Shown: piece after piece, positions 1-9,231 of the stretch | How positions within the stretch are numbered: position 1 is the first letter of the stretch | Layout of the letters: the number at the start of each line of letters is the position of its first letter | Source of the DNA: Gammaproteobacteria bacterium | GTDB lineage: Bacteria > Pseudomonadota > Gammaproteobacteria > Steroidobacterales > Steroidobacteraceae | DNA: 40,604 bases | NCBI GenBank assembly: GCA_030038755.1 | Contig: JASHSK010000295.1 | Coordinates: 1-40,604 of the forward strand | Direction of reading: 5' to 3' | Program-made: the position numbers and the translations under genes | The notes under the pieces: generated by a model | Told to the model about the DNA's origin: nothing | The model's database searches: none | The model's input: the letters and a program-made list of their open reading frames with translations, nothing else

Positions 1-2
1 GC

Positions 3-1127
3 TCGGCCAAGCAGGGGCGCGACCGCCGCACGCAGGCGATCCTGCCGCTGAAGGGCAAGATCCTCAACGTCGAGAAGGCGCGCTTCGACAAGATGCTCGC
101 CTCCGCCGAAGTCGGCACGCTGATCACCGCGCTCGGCTGCGGCATAGGGCGCGAGGACTTCGATATCGAGAAGCTGCGGTATCACCGCGTGGTTCTGATG
201 ACTGACGCTGATGTTGACGGCAGCCACATCCGCACGCTGCTGTTGACCTTCTTCTACCGGCAGATTCCGCTGTTGATCGAGCGCGGTCATATCTACATCG
301 CGCAGCCGCCGCTCTACAAGGTCAAGCGCGGCAAGCAGGAGGTCTACGTCAAGGACGACAACGAGCTCAACGCGCTGCTGCTGAACGCCGCGCTCGAGGA
401 GGCGGCGCTGTTCGTGAACGCCAGCGCGCAGGGGCTGTCCGGCTCGGCCTTCGAGATGCTTGCACGCCGCTATATGGAAGTGCAGTCGATCATCCATCGC
501 TGGGCGCGGCGCTACGACGAACGGCTGCTCGAGGAGCTGATCTACGTACCCGAAGTCACGGCGGCGCAGTTCAGCCAGCTGGAATTCATGCGCGGCTGGA
601 CCGCGCAGCTCGAGGCACGGCTGAACGCGCGCAGCGAAGGCCGCAGCCAGTACAAGCTCGCGGCGCGTCCCGGCGCCGACGGGCAGCCGCTGCGCGTGGG
701 CGTGCGCAAGACCGAGCACGGCTTCACCGCGGAGAAGCTGCTGCACCGGGAGTTCTTCGAGTCGGCCGAGTACCGTCGCATCGCGGATCTCGGCCGCACG
801 CTCGCCGGCCTCATCGGCGAGGGTGCCTACGTGACACGCAGCGGCGAGCGCGAGGACATCAGCTCCTTCAAGCAGGCGATGGCGTGGCTGTTCGAGCAGG
901 CGCGCAAGGGTCAGACCATCCAGCGCTACAAGGGGCTCGGGGAGATGAATCCCGAGCAGCTGTGGGAGACCACCATCAACCCGCAGACCCGCCGGCTGAT
1001 GCAGGTGCGGATCGAGGATGCCGTCGCCTCGGACGAGATCTTCACGACCCTCATGGGTGATCAGGTCGAGCCGCGGCGCGAATTCATCGAGAAGAATGCG
1101 CTGACGGTGACGAACCTGGATATCTGA
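3..1127 (+). CDS. gyrB: DNA gyrase subunit B, C-terminal part (5' end outside window)
   Basis: This is the C-terminal 374 residues of the ATPase subunit of DNA gyrase, which with GyrA introduces negative supercoils. The reading frame is already open at base 3, so the gene starts before the window. Visible landmarks are the TOPRIM segment [18 protein letters not shown] with its metal-binding DxDxD, the [12 protein letters not shown] segment, and the C-terminal signature [19 protein letters not shown] followed by [13 protein letters not shown]. Between them lies a divergent insertion of roughly 170 residues, the extension known in gammaproteobacterial GyrB. The 3' end overlaps a convergent gene by 44 bases and no terminator hairpin is seen there. 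The identification is secure. Confidence 0.98.
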   Translation, partial: SAKQGRDRRTQAILPLKGKILNVEKARFDKMLASAEVGTLITALGCGIGREDFDIEKLRYHRVVLMTDADVDGSHIRTLLLTFFYRQIPLLIERGHIYIAQPPLYKVKRGKQEVYVKDDNELNALLLNAALEEAALFVNASAQGLSGSAFEMLARRYMEVQSIIHRWARRYDERLLEELIYVPEVTAAQFSQLEFMRGWTAQLEARLNARSEGRSQYKLAARPGADGQPLRVGVRKTEHGFTAEKLLHREFFESAEYRRIADLGRTLAGLIGEGAYVTRSGEREDISSFKQAMAWLFEQARKGQTIQRYKGLGEMNPEQLWETTINPQTRRLMQVRIEDAVASDEIFTTLMGDQVEPRREFIEKNALTVTNLDI

Positions 1128-1497
1128 CGGCGCGCCACGCCCCGGAGATCCGGCGGGCCAGGCCGTGTCCGATTCCCATGGCGATGAGACCCACCAGCAG
1201 ATGCACCCACTGGATGAGCAGGCGATGCGGGCCCGCCAGCAGCCGCACCTGCTCCACACCGAGCGCGGGAACGATCAGGCTCCAGATCAGAACGATGAGC
1301 GGTAGCGGCGCGCGCAGGCGCGCGTAGAAACCCAGCGCGACCAGGCCCCACAGGCACAGGACGAACAGCACGCCGAGCAGCATGTGCAGCGGTATGAGCG
1401 TCAGCGCGCGGTTGGCCCAGAACAGGGCGCCGAGCACGATGAGCGCGATGCCGAAGAGACTGACCAGCGCCCGGAGGATGAGGACGGCCTTCTGCAT
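1084..1497 (-). CDS. Small integral membrane protein, function unknown
   Basis: The predicted protein has 137 residues and about four hydrophobic helices: roughly 5-28, 33-55, 64-83 and 92-112. It ends in a polar basic tail. I do not recognise a named family. The start at 1497 is supported by GAGG six bases upstream. The last 44 bases run antisense over the end of gyrB, so the final residues after the fourth helix are constrained by gyrB codons. It is the last gene of the minus-strand series that begins with glyQ, but is separated from the nearest small gene by about 90 bases. That it is a real gene is inferred from the membrane topology and the ribosome binding site. Confidence 0.6.
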   Translation of the reverse strand: MQKAVLILRALVSLFGIALIVLGALFWANRALTLIPLHMLLGVLFVLCLWGLVALGFYARLRAPLPLIVLIWSLIVPALGVEQVRLLAGPHRLLIQWVHLLVGLIAMGIGHGLARRISGAWRAVRYPGSSPSAHSSR

Positions 1498-1586
1498 GAC
1501 GACCTCGCAAGGGAGGCGCGGGGGGTGGCGCTTGCGGCCACGAGCGCCGATCCCGGAACGTTGACTATACCTGGAGGCCCCGGGCG

Positions 1587-1748
1587 CTACTTCAGGTTCT
1601 GATCAAACCAGCGAAAGCCCACCCACAGACCCACTGCGCTGCCGAGGCAGCTGAGCAGCAGCGCAGTGCCGATGCCGATGATGCCACCGAGCCACCAGCC
1701 CAGTGAGCCGAGCACCAGCGCGCAGAGCCAGCCGATCAGCGATCGCAT
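1587..1748 (-). CDS. 53-residue two-helix membrane peptide
   Basis: This short frame encodes 53 residues that are almost entirely membrane-spanning. It starts MRSLIGWLCALVLGSLGWW, has a glycine-rich turn, and a second helix ends GFRWFDQNLK. The pattern (two Gly-rich helices, charged ends) resembles small envelope proteins of the GlsB/YeaQ kind, but I cannot assign a family. It lies between the PDZ protein gene and the 137-residue membrane protein gene on the same strand. No clear Shine-Dalgarno sequence precedes the ATG. The evidence is the hydrophobic pattern and the position, so it remains tentative. Confidence 0.5.
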   Translation of the reverse strand: MRSLIGWLCALVLGSLGWWLGGIIGIGTALLLSCLGSAVGLWVGFRWFDQNLK

Positions 1749-1864
1749 GCGCGCGAGTTTGCCAGCGGGCCGGGCAGCCGCCCTGTCGACTGGATCGCGT
1801 TCCCGCGATCACGCCGGGTGACGGCCCGCCGGGCGCAGGAATGAGCGAGCGGCGTGCGCGGCCG

Positions 1865-3142
1865 CTATTGCGACGGCACCAGCTGGAGCTGCGTCGCGCC
1901 GGGGGTGGGCGGAGTCGGCGTATCGGTGCCGACCGTGTGGCCGTCCGGGGTGCGCCACTGATACTGGGGTCTATCGTCGAGATCGTAGCGCTGCCCGTCC
2001 GGCGCGACGTAATGCGCGGTGTCGGTGATCGCATCGTCCACCTGCTGGAATTGCTGCTGCTCGCCCTGCCATCGGGCCATCGCACCGGCGGCGAGCGATC
2101 CCGCCGCCGTCTCCTGCCGCCTCGTCCACTCGTCGTTCTGATGCAGGCTGGCAACGATGTGATTCAACAGCTGGTCTGCCGCATTCTGCTGCCCGCTCGT
2201 CGTTACGAACCCGGCGAGTGTCTGTGCGTGCCCGTTGCGCACACTCGGCTGGAACTGCAGCACCGCAATGGCTTCTCCGGACATACCCGCCTGTCGGTCG
2301 CCGTTGCAGGTAAACGATGCGTGGGCCGCGCTCCATTGGTAGGCCACGAGCGAGTTGGCGTTGGCAAACCGCACCACGTCGGGCAAGTCGGCGACGTCGC
2401 TGATGTTCAACCCCATGCACGCCACGCTCATGGCGCCTTCGGTGAAACGGCGCACGTAGTCGCGGGCTTCGATGGGCTCGCTGTAGGGAACGCTATCCGG
2501 GTCGCCGACCGCGATCAGGGTGCGTCGGTCGGGCGACAGCACGCGCAGCACCAGGCGCGGCCACAACGGGTTGGGGTCCTTGCGAACCACGCCGCCGACC
2601 ACCTTCCAGCCTTGCGGAACCTCGATGGTGAATGCATCTTCGTAAGGATCGGTAAAGGTGGTCCAGGAGACGTCGGTCAGCCCTCGTGCCGGGGTACCCG
2701 AGGACGCCGCCCGCCCCGGCGCCGCGGGGCTGCCGGCCGCCGGGACAGCGGCGCCGAGACTGCCCTGGCCGCCCGCCGAACCGAGCGTGGCGGCGAGCTG
2801 GATGTGTGCGAAGGACCCGCCGTTCCAGCGCATCACGGTGAACGTGATGCGATCGCCCGCGCGATGGCTGGTGACGTAGGTGGTCAGATCGGTGGCCGAA
2901 GAGATCGGCTGCGAGTCGGCTTCAACGATCAGGTCCTGTATTTGCAGCCCGGCTTGTGCGGCAGCGCTGCCGGGTGCGACGCGCGCGACCAGCGCGCCAT
3001 GGAACTGCGGCGGTGGATTGGTAACCACCACGCCGAGCACTCCCTTCCCCGTCGCCGACGCACCATCCGCCGTGGCCAAAGACAGCCCCGCGGCCAGCAC
3101 GGCGGCGGTCAGACCGCAGCCAAGAAGACGCCTGAGGGACAT
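1865..3142 (-). CDS. Exported PDZ-domain protein
   Basis: The protein has 425 residues. Residues 1-31 form a Sec signal peptide (MSLRRLLGCGLTAAVLAAG, ending near GASA). Residues 33-115 are a PDZ domain like those of periplasmic HtrA/DegP-type proteins: GVLGVVVTNPPP, then GSAAAQAGLQIQDLIVEAD. A Pro/Ala-rich linker (about 120-155) leads to a second globular part of about 190 residues that I do not recognise. It contains two cysteines in the middle that could pair in the periplasm. No catalytic serine-protease motif is visible, so this is probably a binding or scaffolding protein. The start has GGGAGG nine bases upstream. The next gene upstream is the amidohydrolase, 109 bases away. Confidence 0.8.
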   Translation of the reverse strand: MSLRRLLGCGLTAAVLAAGLSLATADGASATGKGVLGVVVTNPPPQFHGALVARVAPGSAAAQAGLQIQDLIVEADSQPISSATDLTTYVTSHRAGDRITFTVMRWNGGSFAHIQLAATLGSAGGQGSLGAAVPAAGSPAAPGRAASSGTPARGLTDVSWTTFTDPYEDAFTIEVPQGWKVVGGVVRKDPNPLWPRLVLRVLSPDRRTLIAVGDPDSVPYSEPIEARDYVRRFTEGAMSVACMGLNISDVADLPDVVRFANANSLVAYQWSAAHASFTCNGDRQAGMSGEAIAVLQFQPSVRNGHAQTLAGFVTTSGQQNAADQLLNHIVASLHQNDEWTRRQETAAGSLAAGAMARWQGEQQQFQQVDDAITDTAHYVAPDGQRYDLDDRPQYQWRTPDGHTVGTDTPTPPTPGATQLQLVPSQ

Positions 3143-3251
3143 GCGCGCGAACCTCCCTGTTTCCGCGTAAGTATAGGTAGCGACGCGCCGGATGGCGAGA
3201 CAACGGCTGCGGCGGCGTAATCGGCGACCCTTTCATGGGATCTGAGCTCCC

Positions 3252-4757
3252 TCAGCCGGCGACCTGGATGTATCCGTAGGCGCGATTACTGCGCGGATAG
3301 CCCCGCGCGCGATAGGCAAGACGATGCTGCTCGAGCGCATCGTTGCGCTCCCAGCGTGGCGTCACGGACAGCGGCTGCAGTCGCGCGGCGTTCATGCCGA
3401 AGACCGCGCTCTTGATCGGTCCATTGGCCGGGCCGAGCGGGGCGAAACCGTGATTGCGCTGCATGGCCTCGGGAATTTCGAGGCGCCGCAGCGCCTCGAT
3501 CTGCCACTGCGGAGAGCCGAACCAGATGGAGTCGGTGCCCCAGACGACGTGGTCGGCGCCCAGTCCCTTCACCAGAATACCGAGCATCGCCGCGGCCGTG
3601 TGCGGCTCGGTGACGCAGCAGGCGGCGAAGCTCGCACCGATGTCGGCATAGACGTTGTCGACGCCAAAGCGGGCGGGGATGTCGGCCAGATCGCTGACCC
3701 ACTGCATACGGCCGGTTCGCTCGAATTCGCCGAGGGCGATCGACGGTTCGCCCTCTCCGCTGTAGCGATAGCCGGCGTGATAGATCAGGAAGTTCAGCTG
3801 CGGCCAGTCGCGCGCCGCCCTGCCGACGTCGTCCACCCGGGCGTACGGCTCGAGGTGCGGGAAGTGCCGCGCGTCACTCAGAGTGAACAGACCCTTGTGG
3901 ACCGCGACGTTGCGGATGCCGGCCCTGAGGAATTTTTCATAGCCCCTGTAGGCGATGCGCTCGTCATCCATGCGCCACGGATAGCGGCTCAGATCCTTGT
4001 GGGTGTTGTCGCCGATCGTATACCCCTTGAAGGCATCGGGCCTGAGCTCCTCGATGCCCCGGTCGATCGCGTCGAGCCAGCCGGGCTGCCCCGGAGTGAA
4101 GATGAAGTGCGACAGCGACCGTCGCGAGCCGGCGAAGCGATTGATGCTGGCGCGCGCCGCCGCGATCGCGTGGTTGGGCAGCAGCCAGTCGCTGCGCGTG
4201 TCGGAGGGCGCGCCGGACAGCGCGGCGATCTTGGTATCGCTGTCCAGCCAGATCTCGCGCACGTAGGTGCACAGATGCGGATCGCTCAGCGTTGCAACCC
4301 GCTCGGACAGCGCGGGACTCTCGAGTCTCTCGCGCGTGCGCTCGCGCAGCTCCGCGAAGTACTGCAGACCCGGGCCGGAAGCGTCGCGCACGCAGTGCGT
4401 GTGCAGATCGATGATGGTCTGCGTACCGAGGGCGGCGGCGCGTTCGGCCGCGGCGCCCGGCTCGGCCGCCTCGGCGGGGTCGACGCCGAACAACGCGCCG
4501 TAGACGGCATTCATCGCCGTGAAGGCCGCGGCCATACCGGCGGGGCTTGCGAGGAAAGCCCGGCGGTCGAGGCCGTGGTGGGGGGCGAGTGCGTCGGCAA
4601 GGAGGCGTATGCGTGATGCCACTTCCCGCTGCCGCGCGTTCTGCGGCGCGGGCAGGAATTCCCCGTTGGAGATGACCTGGGTGGGAATCGGCCAGGGGAA
4701 CGCGTGTGCCGCGGACTGCAGGCGCGCCAGCTGCCACGGTATCAATCGCTCATCCAT
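3252..4757 (-). CDS. Amidohydrolase-2 family metal-dependent hydrolase/decarboxylase
   Basis: This is a 501-residue TIM-barrel hydrolase of the amidohydrolase-2 superfamily, which also holds decarboxylases such as ACMSD. The metal motif IIDLHTHC places His119 and His121 at the end of the first strand. FLIYHAGYRYS supplies a later His, and VVWGTDSIWFGSPQW carries the C-terminal catalytic Asp and the family's closing signature. Before the barrel is a 110-residue extension containing DRRAFLASPAGMAAAF, which looks like a twin-arginine motif but sits internally. I have seen this extension in related amidohydrolases, so it is probably structural. The open frame runs further upstream, but the start at 4757 follows AGGAGG with ideal spacing. 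The substrate cannot be told from sequence. Confidence 0.88.
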   Translation of the reverse strand: MDERLIPWQLARLQSAAHAFPWPIPTQVISNGEFLPAPQNARQREVASRIRLLADALAPHHGLDRRAFLASPAGMAAAFTAMNAVYGALFGVDPAEAAEPGAAAERAAALGTQTIIDLHTHCVRDASGPGLQYFAELRERTRERLESPALSERVATLSDPHLCTYVREIWLDSDTKIAALSGAPSDTRSDWLLPNHAIAAARASINRFAGSRRSLSHFIFTPGQPGWLDAIDRGIEELRPDAFKGYTIGDNTHKDLSRYPWRMDDERIAYRGYEKFLRAGIRNVAVHKGLFTLSDARHFPHLEPYARVDDVGRAARDWPQLNFLIYHAGYRYSGEGEPSIALGEFERTGRMQWVSDLADIPARFGVDNVYADIGASFAACCVTEPHTAAAMLGILVKGLGADHVVWGTDSIWFGSPQWQIEALRRLEIPEAMQRNHGFAPLGPANGPIKSAVFGMNAARLQPLSVTPRWERNDALEQHRLAYRARGYPRSNRAYGYIQVAG

Positions 4758-4924
4758 AGCGCCCTCCTCGCGAAGTGGGCGAATGGGATACCACACGCGG
4801 CGGCGGCGGCGCTGTAGGCGCCCTTCGACATTGCTCCGTGGCGCGATTGCCGGGGACGATCCCCGCGACCGAAGGCCGTAGACTGCGGCCGCAGCGTCGA
4901 GCCGGGCCGGCATGGCCTCGATCC

Positions 4925-5674
4925 TTACGGCGCCGGACCCGCTGCCTCTCCCGAAGCTCTCGCGGGCCCCGAGTGCGCCTCGATCCAGCGCTGCGCTTCG
5001 AGATTGACCTCGCGCGGATCGCGTTCCACGGCGCTGATCGGCGGACCAATGACCACGCGGATCACGCCGCTCTTCTTCATCAGACCACGGCGCGGCCAGT
5101 AGTAACCCGAGTCGTGGGCGACCGGCACGATCAGCTTGCCGGTGGCGGCCGCGAGCATCGCTCCGCTGACGCCGTACTTGCGCGTCTCCCCGGGCGGCAT
5201 GCGCGTACCTTCGGGGAAGATCACGACCCACTCGCCCTCGCGCAGGCGCCGCTTACCCTGCTCGAGCACGTCGCGTACTGCCGCCGAGCCGCCGCGGCGA
5301 TTGACCGCGATCGCATGCAGCTGGCAAATGCCCCAGCCGACGAACGGGATCCAGGTCAGCTCGCGCTTGAGCACCCAGACCTGGGGCGGCAGCAGCAGCG
5401 CCTGTGCGACCGTCTCCCAGCTCGAGGAGTGCTTCATCAGCACCACATGGTTGCCGGGTGGCAGGCGTTCGGTGCCCTCGACGCGGTGCTCGAGCCGGCA
5501 CATCCGGCGCAGCACCCACAGGATCACGCGCGCCCACACGCGTGCCAGCTGGAAACGCCCCCGGAACGGCAGGAACAGGCACGCCACCACGAAGAAGATG
5601 GCGTAGAAGAAGGTCCAGGCCATGAAGAACACGGTGAACAGCAGCGAGCCGATGGCCTGGCGCACGCCCATCAA
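4925..5674 (-). CDS. plsC: 1-acyl-sn-glycerol-3-phosphate acyltransferase-like protein
   Basis: The 249-residue protein has an N-terminal membrane helix (about 8-38) and an LPLAT/PlsC acyltransferase domain. The catalytic block reads LMKHSSSWET, so the usual HX4D motif is HX4E here; this variant is common in the gyrB/glyS-linked subfamily. The phosphate-binding block is FPEGTRMPPGE, and a later PVAHDSG segment fits block IV. The likely reaction is acylation of lysophosphatidic acid to phosphatidic acid at the inner membrane. The start overlaps the stop of glyS by four bases (ATGA), so the two genes are translationally coupled. In Pseudomonas an orthologous acyltransferase gene sits between gyrB and glyS, which supports the call. 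Confidence 0.88.
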   Translation of the reverse strand: MMGVRQAIGSLLFTVFFMAWTFFYAIFFVVACLFLPFRGRFQLARVWARVILWVLRRMCRLEHRVEGTERLPPGNHVVLMKHSSSWETVAQALLLPPQVWVLKRELTWIPFVGWGICQLHAIAVNRRGGSAAVRDVLEQGKRRLREGEWVVIFPEGTRMPPGETRKYGVSGAMLAAATGKLIVPVAHDSGYYWPRRGLMKKSGVIRVVIGPPISAVERDPREVNLEAQRWIEAHSGPARASGEAAGPAP

Positions 5675-8007
5675 CCCGGCAGCAACGACAGCTCCGCGAT
5701 GCGCGCGAACAGTGCGCGCAGCTCCGCCAGCAGCATCAGGCGGTTGGCGCGCAGCGCCGCGTCCGGATCGTTGACCAGCACCTGGTCGAAGAACGCGTCC
5801 ACGGTCGGCCGCAGGCCCGCGAGACGGTCGAGGGCAAGCTCGTAGTCCCGCTGACCGATCGCCGCGAGCACCTCGGCGTGCAGCCCCCGCAGCGCCGCGT
5901 GCAGGGCGTGCTCGGCCTGCTCACGCAGCAGCGCCGCGTCCACGCGCGACCGTGCCGGGCTGCCGTCGCCGGCCTCGCCGGCCGCGTCAGCGTTCACGCG
6001 CGATCCATCGGCGTCGCTCGCGCCGGCGTCCGCGTTCGCGGCGGATTTACGCAGGATGTTGGCGATGCGCTTGTTGGCGGCGGCGAGGCTCGCGCCCTCG
6101 GGTCGCGCCATGAAGCCGACCAGCGCCCGCAGCCGTGCATCCACATCCAGCACGGAGTGTGGGCGCGTGGCGAGCACCGCGTCGAACAGCTCGGTGCTGA
6201 TGCCGTTCTCGGCGCTGCGCTCGAGATACTGTGCGCGCAGCCGCTCCATCAGGTAGTCGTAGATTTCATCCAGCAGCGCCGCGCTGCGCGCTTCGATGCC
6301 CGGCAGCGGCTGGGCCCGTACGGCCACATCGAGCAGCGCGCGCACGTCGAGCTCGAGGCGGTGCTCGAGCACGATCCGAAGGGCGCCGATGGCCGCGCGG
6401 CGCAATCCGAACGGATCGCGTGTTCCCGACGGCTTCTGGTCGATGGCGAAAATACCGGCCAGCAGATCGAGCTTGTCGGCCAGCGCGAGCGCATCCCCCA
6501 CGCGGGAGGCCGGCAGACGGTCCCCGGCGCCGCGCGGCAGATAGTGTTCGGCGATCGCCTCGGCAACGCGCGCGCCCTCGCCGTCCGCGAGCGCGTAGTA
6601 GCGGCCCATGACGCCCTGAAGCTCGGGGAATTCGCCGACCATCGCCGTGAGCAGGTCGCATTTGCACAGCTGCGCGGCCCGCGCCGTCTCATCCGCATCG
6701 GCGACGATCGCGCGGGCGATGATCGCGGCGAGCGACGCGATGCGCTCGGTGCGCGCGCCGAGTGAGCCCAGCTGCGCCTGGAAGCTGACCGCATCGAGCG
6801 CCGGGCGGCGCGCCGCGAGCGCGAAGCGGCGGTCCTGCTCCCAGAAGAAGGCCGCGTCGGCCAGGCGCGGCCGGACCACGCGCTCGTTGCCGGCGCGCAC
6901 GAGCTCGGGCTCGGGACTGTCGATGTTGGCCACGGTGATGAATCTGGGCAGCAGCTCCCCGCCGCCGTTCTGGACGGCGAAGTAACGCTGATGTGCCTGC
7001 AGCGTTGCCAGCAGCACCTCGCGCGGCAGCGCGAGGAAGCGCTCCTCGAAGGAGCCCGCCAGCGCCACCGGCCACTCCACCAGCGCGGTCACCTCATCGA
7101 GCAGTGCGGGCTCGATGATCGCCCGGCCGCCGAGCTGCTCGGCGAGCGCGGCCACCTGCGAGTGGATTTCGGCGCGGCGGCTCTCGAAGCGGGCGATGAC
7201 CTTGCCGCGTACCCACAGCGACTGCGCGTAGCTGCGCGGGGCGCGCAGCCGCAGCGGGCGCGGCGCCATGAAGCGGTGCCCGTAGGAGACATCACCGGCG
7301 TTCACGCCCAGCAGCGTCGCGGGCAGTACCTCGCCTCCGAACAGCAGCACCAGCCAGTGCACCGGGCGCACGAATTGCTCGGTCAGGTGCCCCCAGCGCA
7401 TGCGCTTGGGAATGGGCAGCGCCTCGAGCGCGTCGCGCAGGATCTGCGGCAGCAGTTGCTGGATGCTCTGCCCGCTGCGCCGGCCTTCGAACGCGAGATA
7501 CTCGGTGCCGCGCGCATCGCGCTCGCGGCCGAGCGCCTCGACGCTGACGCCGCAGCCGGCGGCGAAGGCCGTGGCCGCGCGCGTAGGGACCCCTGCGGCA
7601 TCGAAGCCTACGCCGAGCGGCGGCCCACGGCGCCGGATCAGCTGATCGGGCTGCTGCGCGGCGACGCGGCGTACCAGCACCGCGAGACGCCGCGGCGTCG
7701 CGAAATGCTCGAGGGCAGTCGCATCCCTGCCGGCGCCAGTACCGGCGCCAGCGCCAGTTCCGGCGTCAGTTCCGGCGTCGGCGTCGGCGCCGGTCCCGGC
7801 GCGGAGCAGCGCGGCGCGCACCAGTCCGGCGTGCACGGCGGCCGCAAACGCCTCGCCGAGGGCCCGGAGCGCCTTGGGGGGCAGCTCCTCGGTGCCGAGC
7901 TCCACCAGCAGGTCGCGCCGTTCGGAGCGCGCGCGCGCGGCCGATGGCGCGGCGCTCGTCGCCGCAGCCTCGGCAGACGGTGCTGTATCGGAGGCTGCGC
8001 CACTCAT
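5671..8007 (-). CDS. glyS: Glycine--tRNA ligase beta subunit
   Basis: This is the 778-residue beta subunit of the bacterial alpha2beta2 glycyl-tRNA synthetase, which binds tRNA(Gly) and completes the enzyme with GlyQ. Family landmarks are [15 protein letters not shown] near the N-terminus, [36 protein letters not shown], an HD-like central part with [12 protein letters not shown], and a C-terminal anticodon-binding region ending in ELSLLPG. It is about 90 residues longer than the E. coli protein. The excess is largely two low-complexity Ala/Gly/Asp-rich insertions, at residues 71-93 and near residues 655-690, plus a Ser/Ala-rich N-terminus. It overlaps glyQ and plsC by four bases each. Confidence 0.97.
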   Translation of the reverse strand: MSGAASDTAPSAEAAATSAAPSAARARSERRDLLVELGTEELPPKALRALGEAFAAAVHAGLVRAALLRAGTGADADAGTDAGTGAGAGTGAGRDATALEHFATPRRLAVLVRRVAAQQPDQLIRRRGPPLGVGFDAAGVPTRAATAFAAGCGVSVEALGRERDARGTEYLAFEGRRSGQSIQQLLPQILRDALEALPIPKRMRWGHLTEQFVRPVHWLVLLFGGEVLPATLLGVNAGDVSYGHRFMAPRPLRLRAPRSYAQSLWVRGKVIARFESRRAEIHSQVAALAEQLGGRAIIEPALLDEVTALVEWPVALAGSFEERFLALPREVLLATLQAHQRYFAVQNGGGELLPRFITVANIDSPEPELVRAGNERVVRPRLADAAFFWEQDRRFALAARRPALDAVSFQAQLGSLGARTERIASLAAIIARAIVADADETARAAQLCKCDLLTAMVGEFPELQGVMGRYYALADGEGARVAEAIAEHYLPRGAGDRLPASRVGDALALADKLDLLAGIFAIDQKPSGTRDPFGLRRAAIGALRIVLEHRLELDVRALLDVAVRAQPLPGIEARSAALLDEIYDYLMERLRAQYLERSAENGISTELFDAVLATRPHSVLDVDARLRALVGFMARPEGASLAAANKRIANILRKSAANADAGASDADGSRVNADAAGEAGDGSPARSRVDAALLREQAEHALHAALRGLHAEVLAAIGQRDYELALDRLAGLRPTVDAFFDQVLVNDPDAALRANRLMLLAELRALFARIAELSLLPG
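7729..7797. repeat. GC-rich low-complexity insertion in glyS
   Basis: This stretch consists of short imperfect repeats of GCC/GGC/GTC-type triplets. It encodes [20 protein letters not shown] and a few further residues, and interrupts the N-terminal domain of GlyS just before the conserved LEHFATPRR segment. No such insertion is found in E. coli GlyS. Confidence 0.75.
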
Positions 8008-8960
8008 GCCGGCGCGCTGCCCTTCGGCAGTGGGCCCTTCGGCAGTGGCCCCTTCAGCAGAGGAAAGCCGGCGGCCTCGCGGCTCGCGTAGTAGGCGCGG
8101 GCGACGGCGCGCGCGAGGGTGCGCACACGCAGAATGTAGGCGGCGCGCTCGGTGACGGAGATCGCGCGGCGCGCGTCCAGCAGGTTGAAGGCATGCGAGG
8201 CCTGCAGCACCTGTTCGTAGGCCGGCAGGGGGAGCGAGGCCGCGAGCAGCTCGTTACAGGCGCGCTCGTGCTCGTCGAAGTGCCGCAGCAGCACCGCGGT
8301 ATCGGCGTATTCGAAATTGTATTTGGATTGCTCGACCTCGTTCTGGTGGAACACGTCGCCGTAGGTGACCACGCCCTGCGGTCCCTCGGCCCAGACGATG
8401 TCGAACAGGCTCTCCACGCCCTGCAGGTACATGGCAAGGCGCTCGAGACCATAGGTGATCTCGCCGCTGACCGGCTGGCAGTCGAGCCCGCCGACCTGCT
8501 GAAAATAGGTGAACTGCGTGATCTCCATGCCGTTGAGCCACACCTCCCAGCCCAATCCCCAGGCGCCGAGCGTCGGGGACTCCCAATCGTCCTCGACGAA
8601 GCGCACGTCGTGCACCCGCGGATCGAAGCCGAGCGAGCGCAGGCTGTCGAGGTACAGCTCGAGGATGTCGAGGGGCGAAGGTTTGATGAGTACCTGAAAC
8701 TGGTAGTAGTGCTGCAGGCGGAACGGGTTGTCGCCGTAGCGTCCGTCGGTGGGACGGCGAGAGGGCTGCACGTAGGCGGCTCGCCAGGGCTCCGGGCCGA
8801 TGGCGCGCAGGAAGGTCGCGGTATGGAAGGTGCCGGCCCCGACTGCCATGTCGTAGGGTTGCAGGATCACGCAGCCGCGCTGCGACCAAAAGCGCTGCAG
8901 AGCAAAAATCAGGTCCTGGAAGGTGCGCGGTGGGAATGCGTTGGGGGTGTGCTTTGCCAT
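8004..8960 (-). CDS. glyQ: Glycine--tRNA ligase alpha subunit
   Basis: The 318-residue alpha subunit carries the class II catalytic site that activates glycine and charges tRNA(Gly) together with GlyS. Family sequence is clear throughout: [66 protein letters not shown] and [14 protein letters not shown]. The open frame extends far upstream, but the conserved N-terminus begins at [14 protein letters not shown], giving the start at 8960. The C-terminal tail after GFPLLKG is built from a 15-base unit repeated three times (8019-8063) and encodes a Gly-Pro-Leu-Pro-Lys repeat, which is not typical of the family. The gene overlaps glyS by four bases. Confidence 0.97.
   Translation of the reverse strand: MAKHTPNAFPPRTFQDLIFALQRFWSQRGCVILQPYDMAVGAGTFHTATFLRAIGPEPWRAAYVQPSRRPTDGRYGDNPFRLQHYYQFQVLIKPSPLDILELYLDSLRSLGFDPRVHDVRFVEDDWESPTLGAWGLGWEVWLNGMEITQFTYFQQVGGLDCQPVSGEITYGLERLAMYLQGVESLFDIVWAEGPQGVVTYGDVFHQNEVEQSKYNFEYADTAVLLRHFDEHERACNELLAASLPLPAYEQVLQASHAFNLLDARRAISVTERAAYILRVRTLARAVARAYYASREAAGFPLLKGPLPKGPLPKGSAPA
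8019..8063. repeat. 15-bp x3 in-frame tandem repeat in the 3' end of glyQ
   Basis: Three adjacent 15-base units lie at 8019-8033, 8034-8048 and 8049-8063. The first two are identical (gcccttcggcagtgg) and the third differs at three positions. Because the unit is a multiple of three, it only adds copies of a five-residue Pro/Gly/Lys-containing motif to the GlyQ tail. Confidence 0.85.
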
Positions 8961-9076
8961 CCAGGATTGAGACGACGCTGTGCCAATAGGGCCTTCCGGC
9001 GCGAAGCGCGCGAGTATATACGGGCACGCGCGCTGGCTACCCGCATGCTCAAGACTGGGGCGCAGTCCGGCCCGGC

Positions 9077-9091
9077 GCACTATAATCGTGC
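9077..9091 (+). promoter_or_regulatory. NtrC-binding-like dyad upstream of glnA
   Basis: GCAC-N7-GTGC at this position matches the half-sites and spacing of the NtrC operator (TGCACC-N4-TGGTGCA type). Its centre lies about 108 bases before the inferred sigma-54 start, which is the position of one of the enhancer sites of E. coli glnA. A second strong copy was not found. Confidence 0.55.
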
Positions 9092-9164
9092 GTCGGCGAG
9101 ACCAGGCCGCGGGACGGCCTTTGTAATCCACTGAAATTCCAAGGCTTTGTAGCGGGCGGGCAGG

Positions 9165-9180
9165 TGGCACAAGCCCTGCA
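9165..9180 (+). promoter_or_regulatory. Sigma-54 (RpoN) promoter of glnA
   Basis: TGGCAC-AAGCC-CTGCA matches the -24/-12 consensus TGGCAC-N5-TTGCA at all but one position, with the invariant GG and GC correctly spaced. Transcription would start near 9191, giving a leader of about 40 bases before the glnA ATG. NtrB and NtrC encoded downstream are the expected activators. Confidence 0.8.
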
Positions 9181-9231
9181 GTCGTGCGGGGCCTGCGTGC
9201 ACCAAAAGAAGCAGATTCATTCGGAGGCGAT

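Noticed and set aside
1703-3220. A 505-codon plus-strand frame opposite the PDZ protein gene
   Set aside because: The minus strand encodes a signal peptide and a PDZ domain with a ribosome binding site; the opposite frame shows no domain.
4757-5231. Extended N-terminus of the amidohydrolase reaching over plsC
   Set aside because: It would overlap plsC by about 300 bases and has no family similarity, whereas ATG 4757 has an AGGAGG site.
9081-9086. TATAAT as a sigma-70 -10 box for glnA or glyQ
   Set aside because: No -35-like hexamer occurs at 16-18 bases on either strand. It is kept only as a possible overlap with the NtrC-like site.
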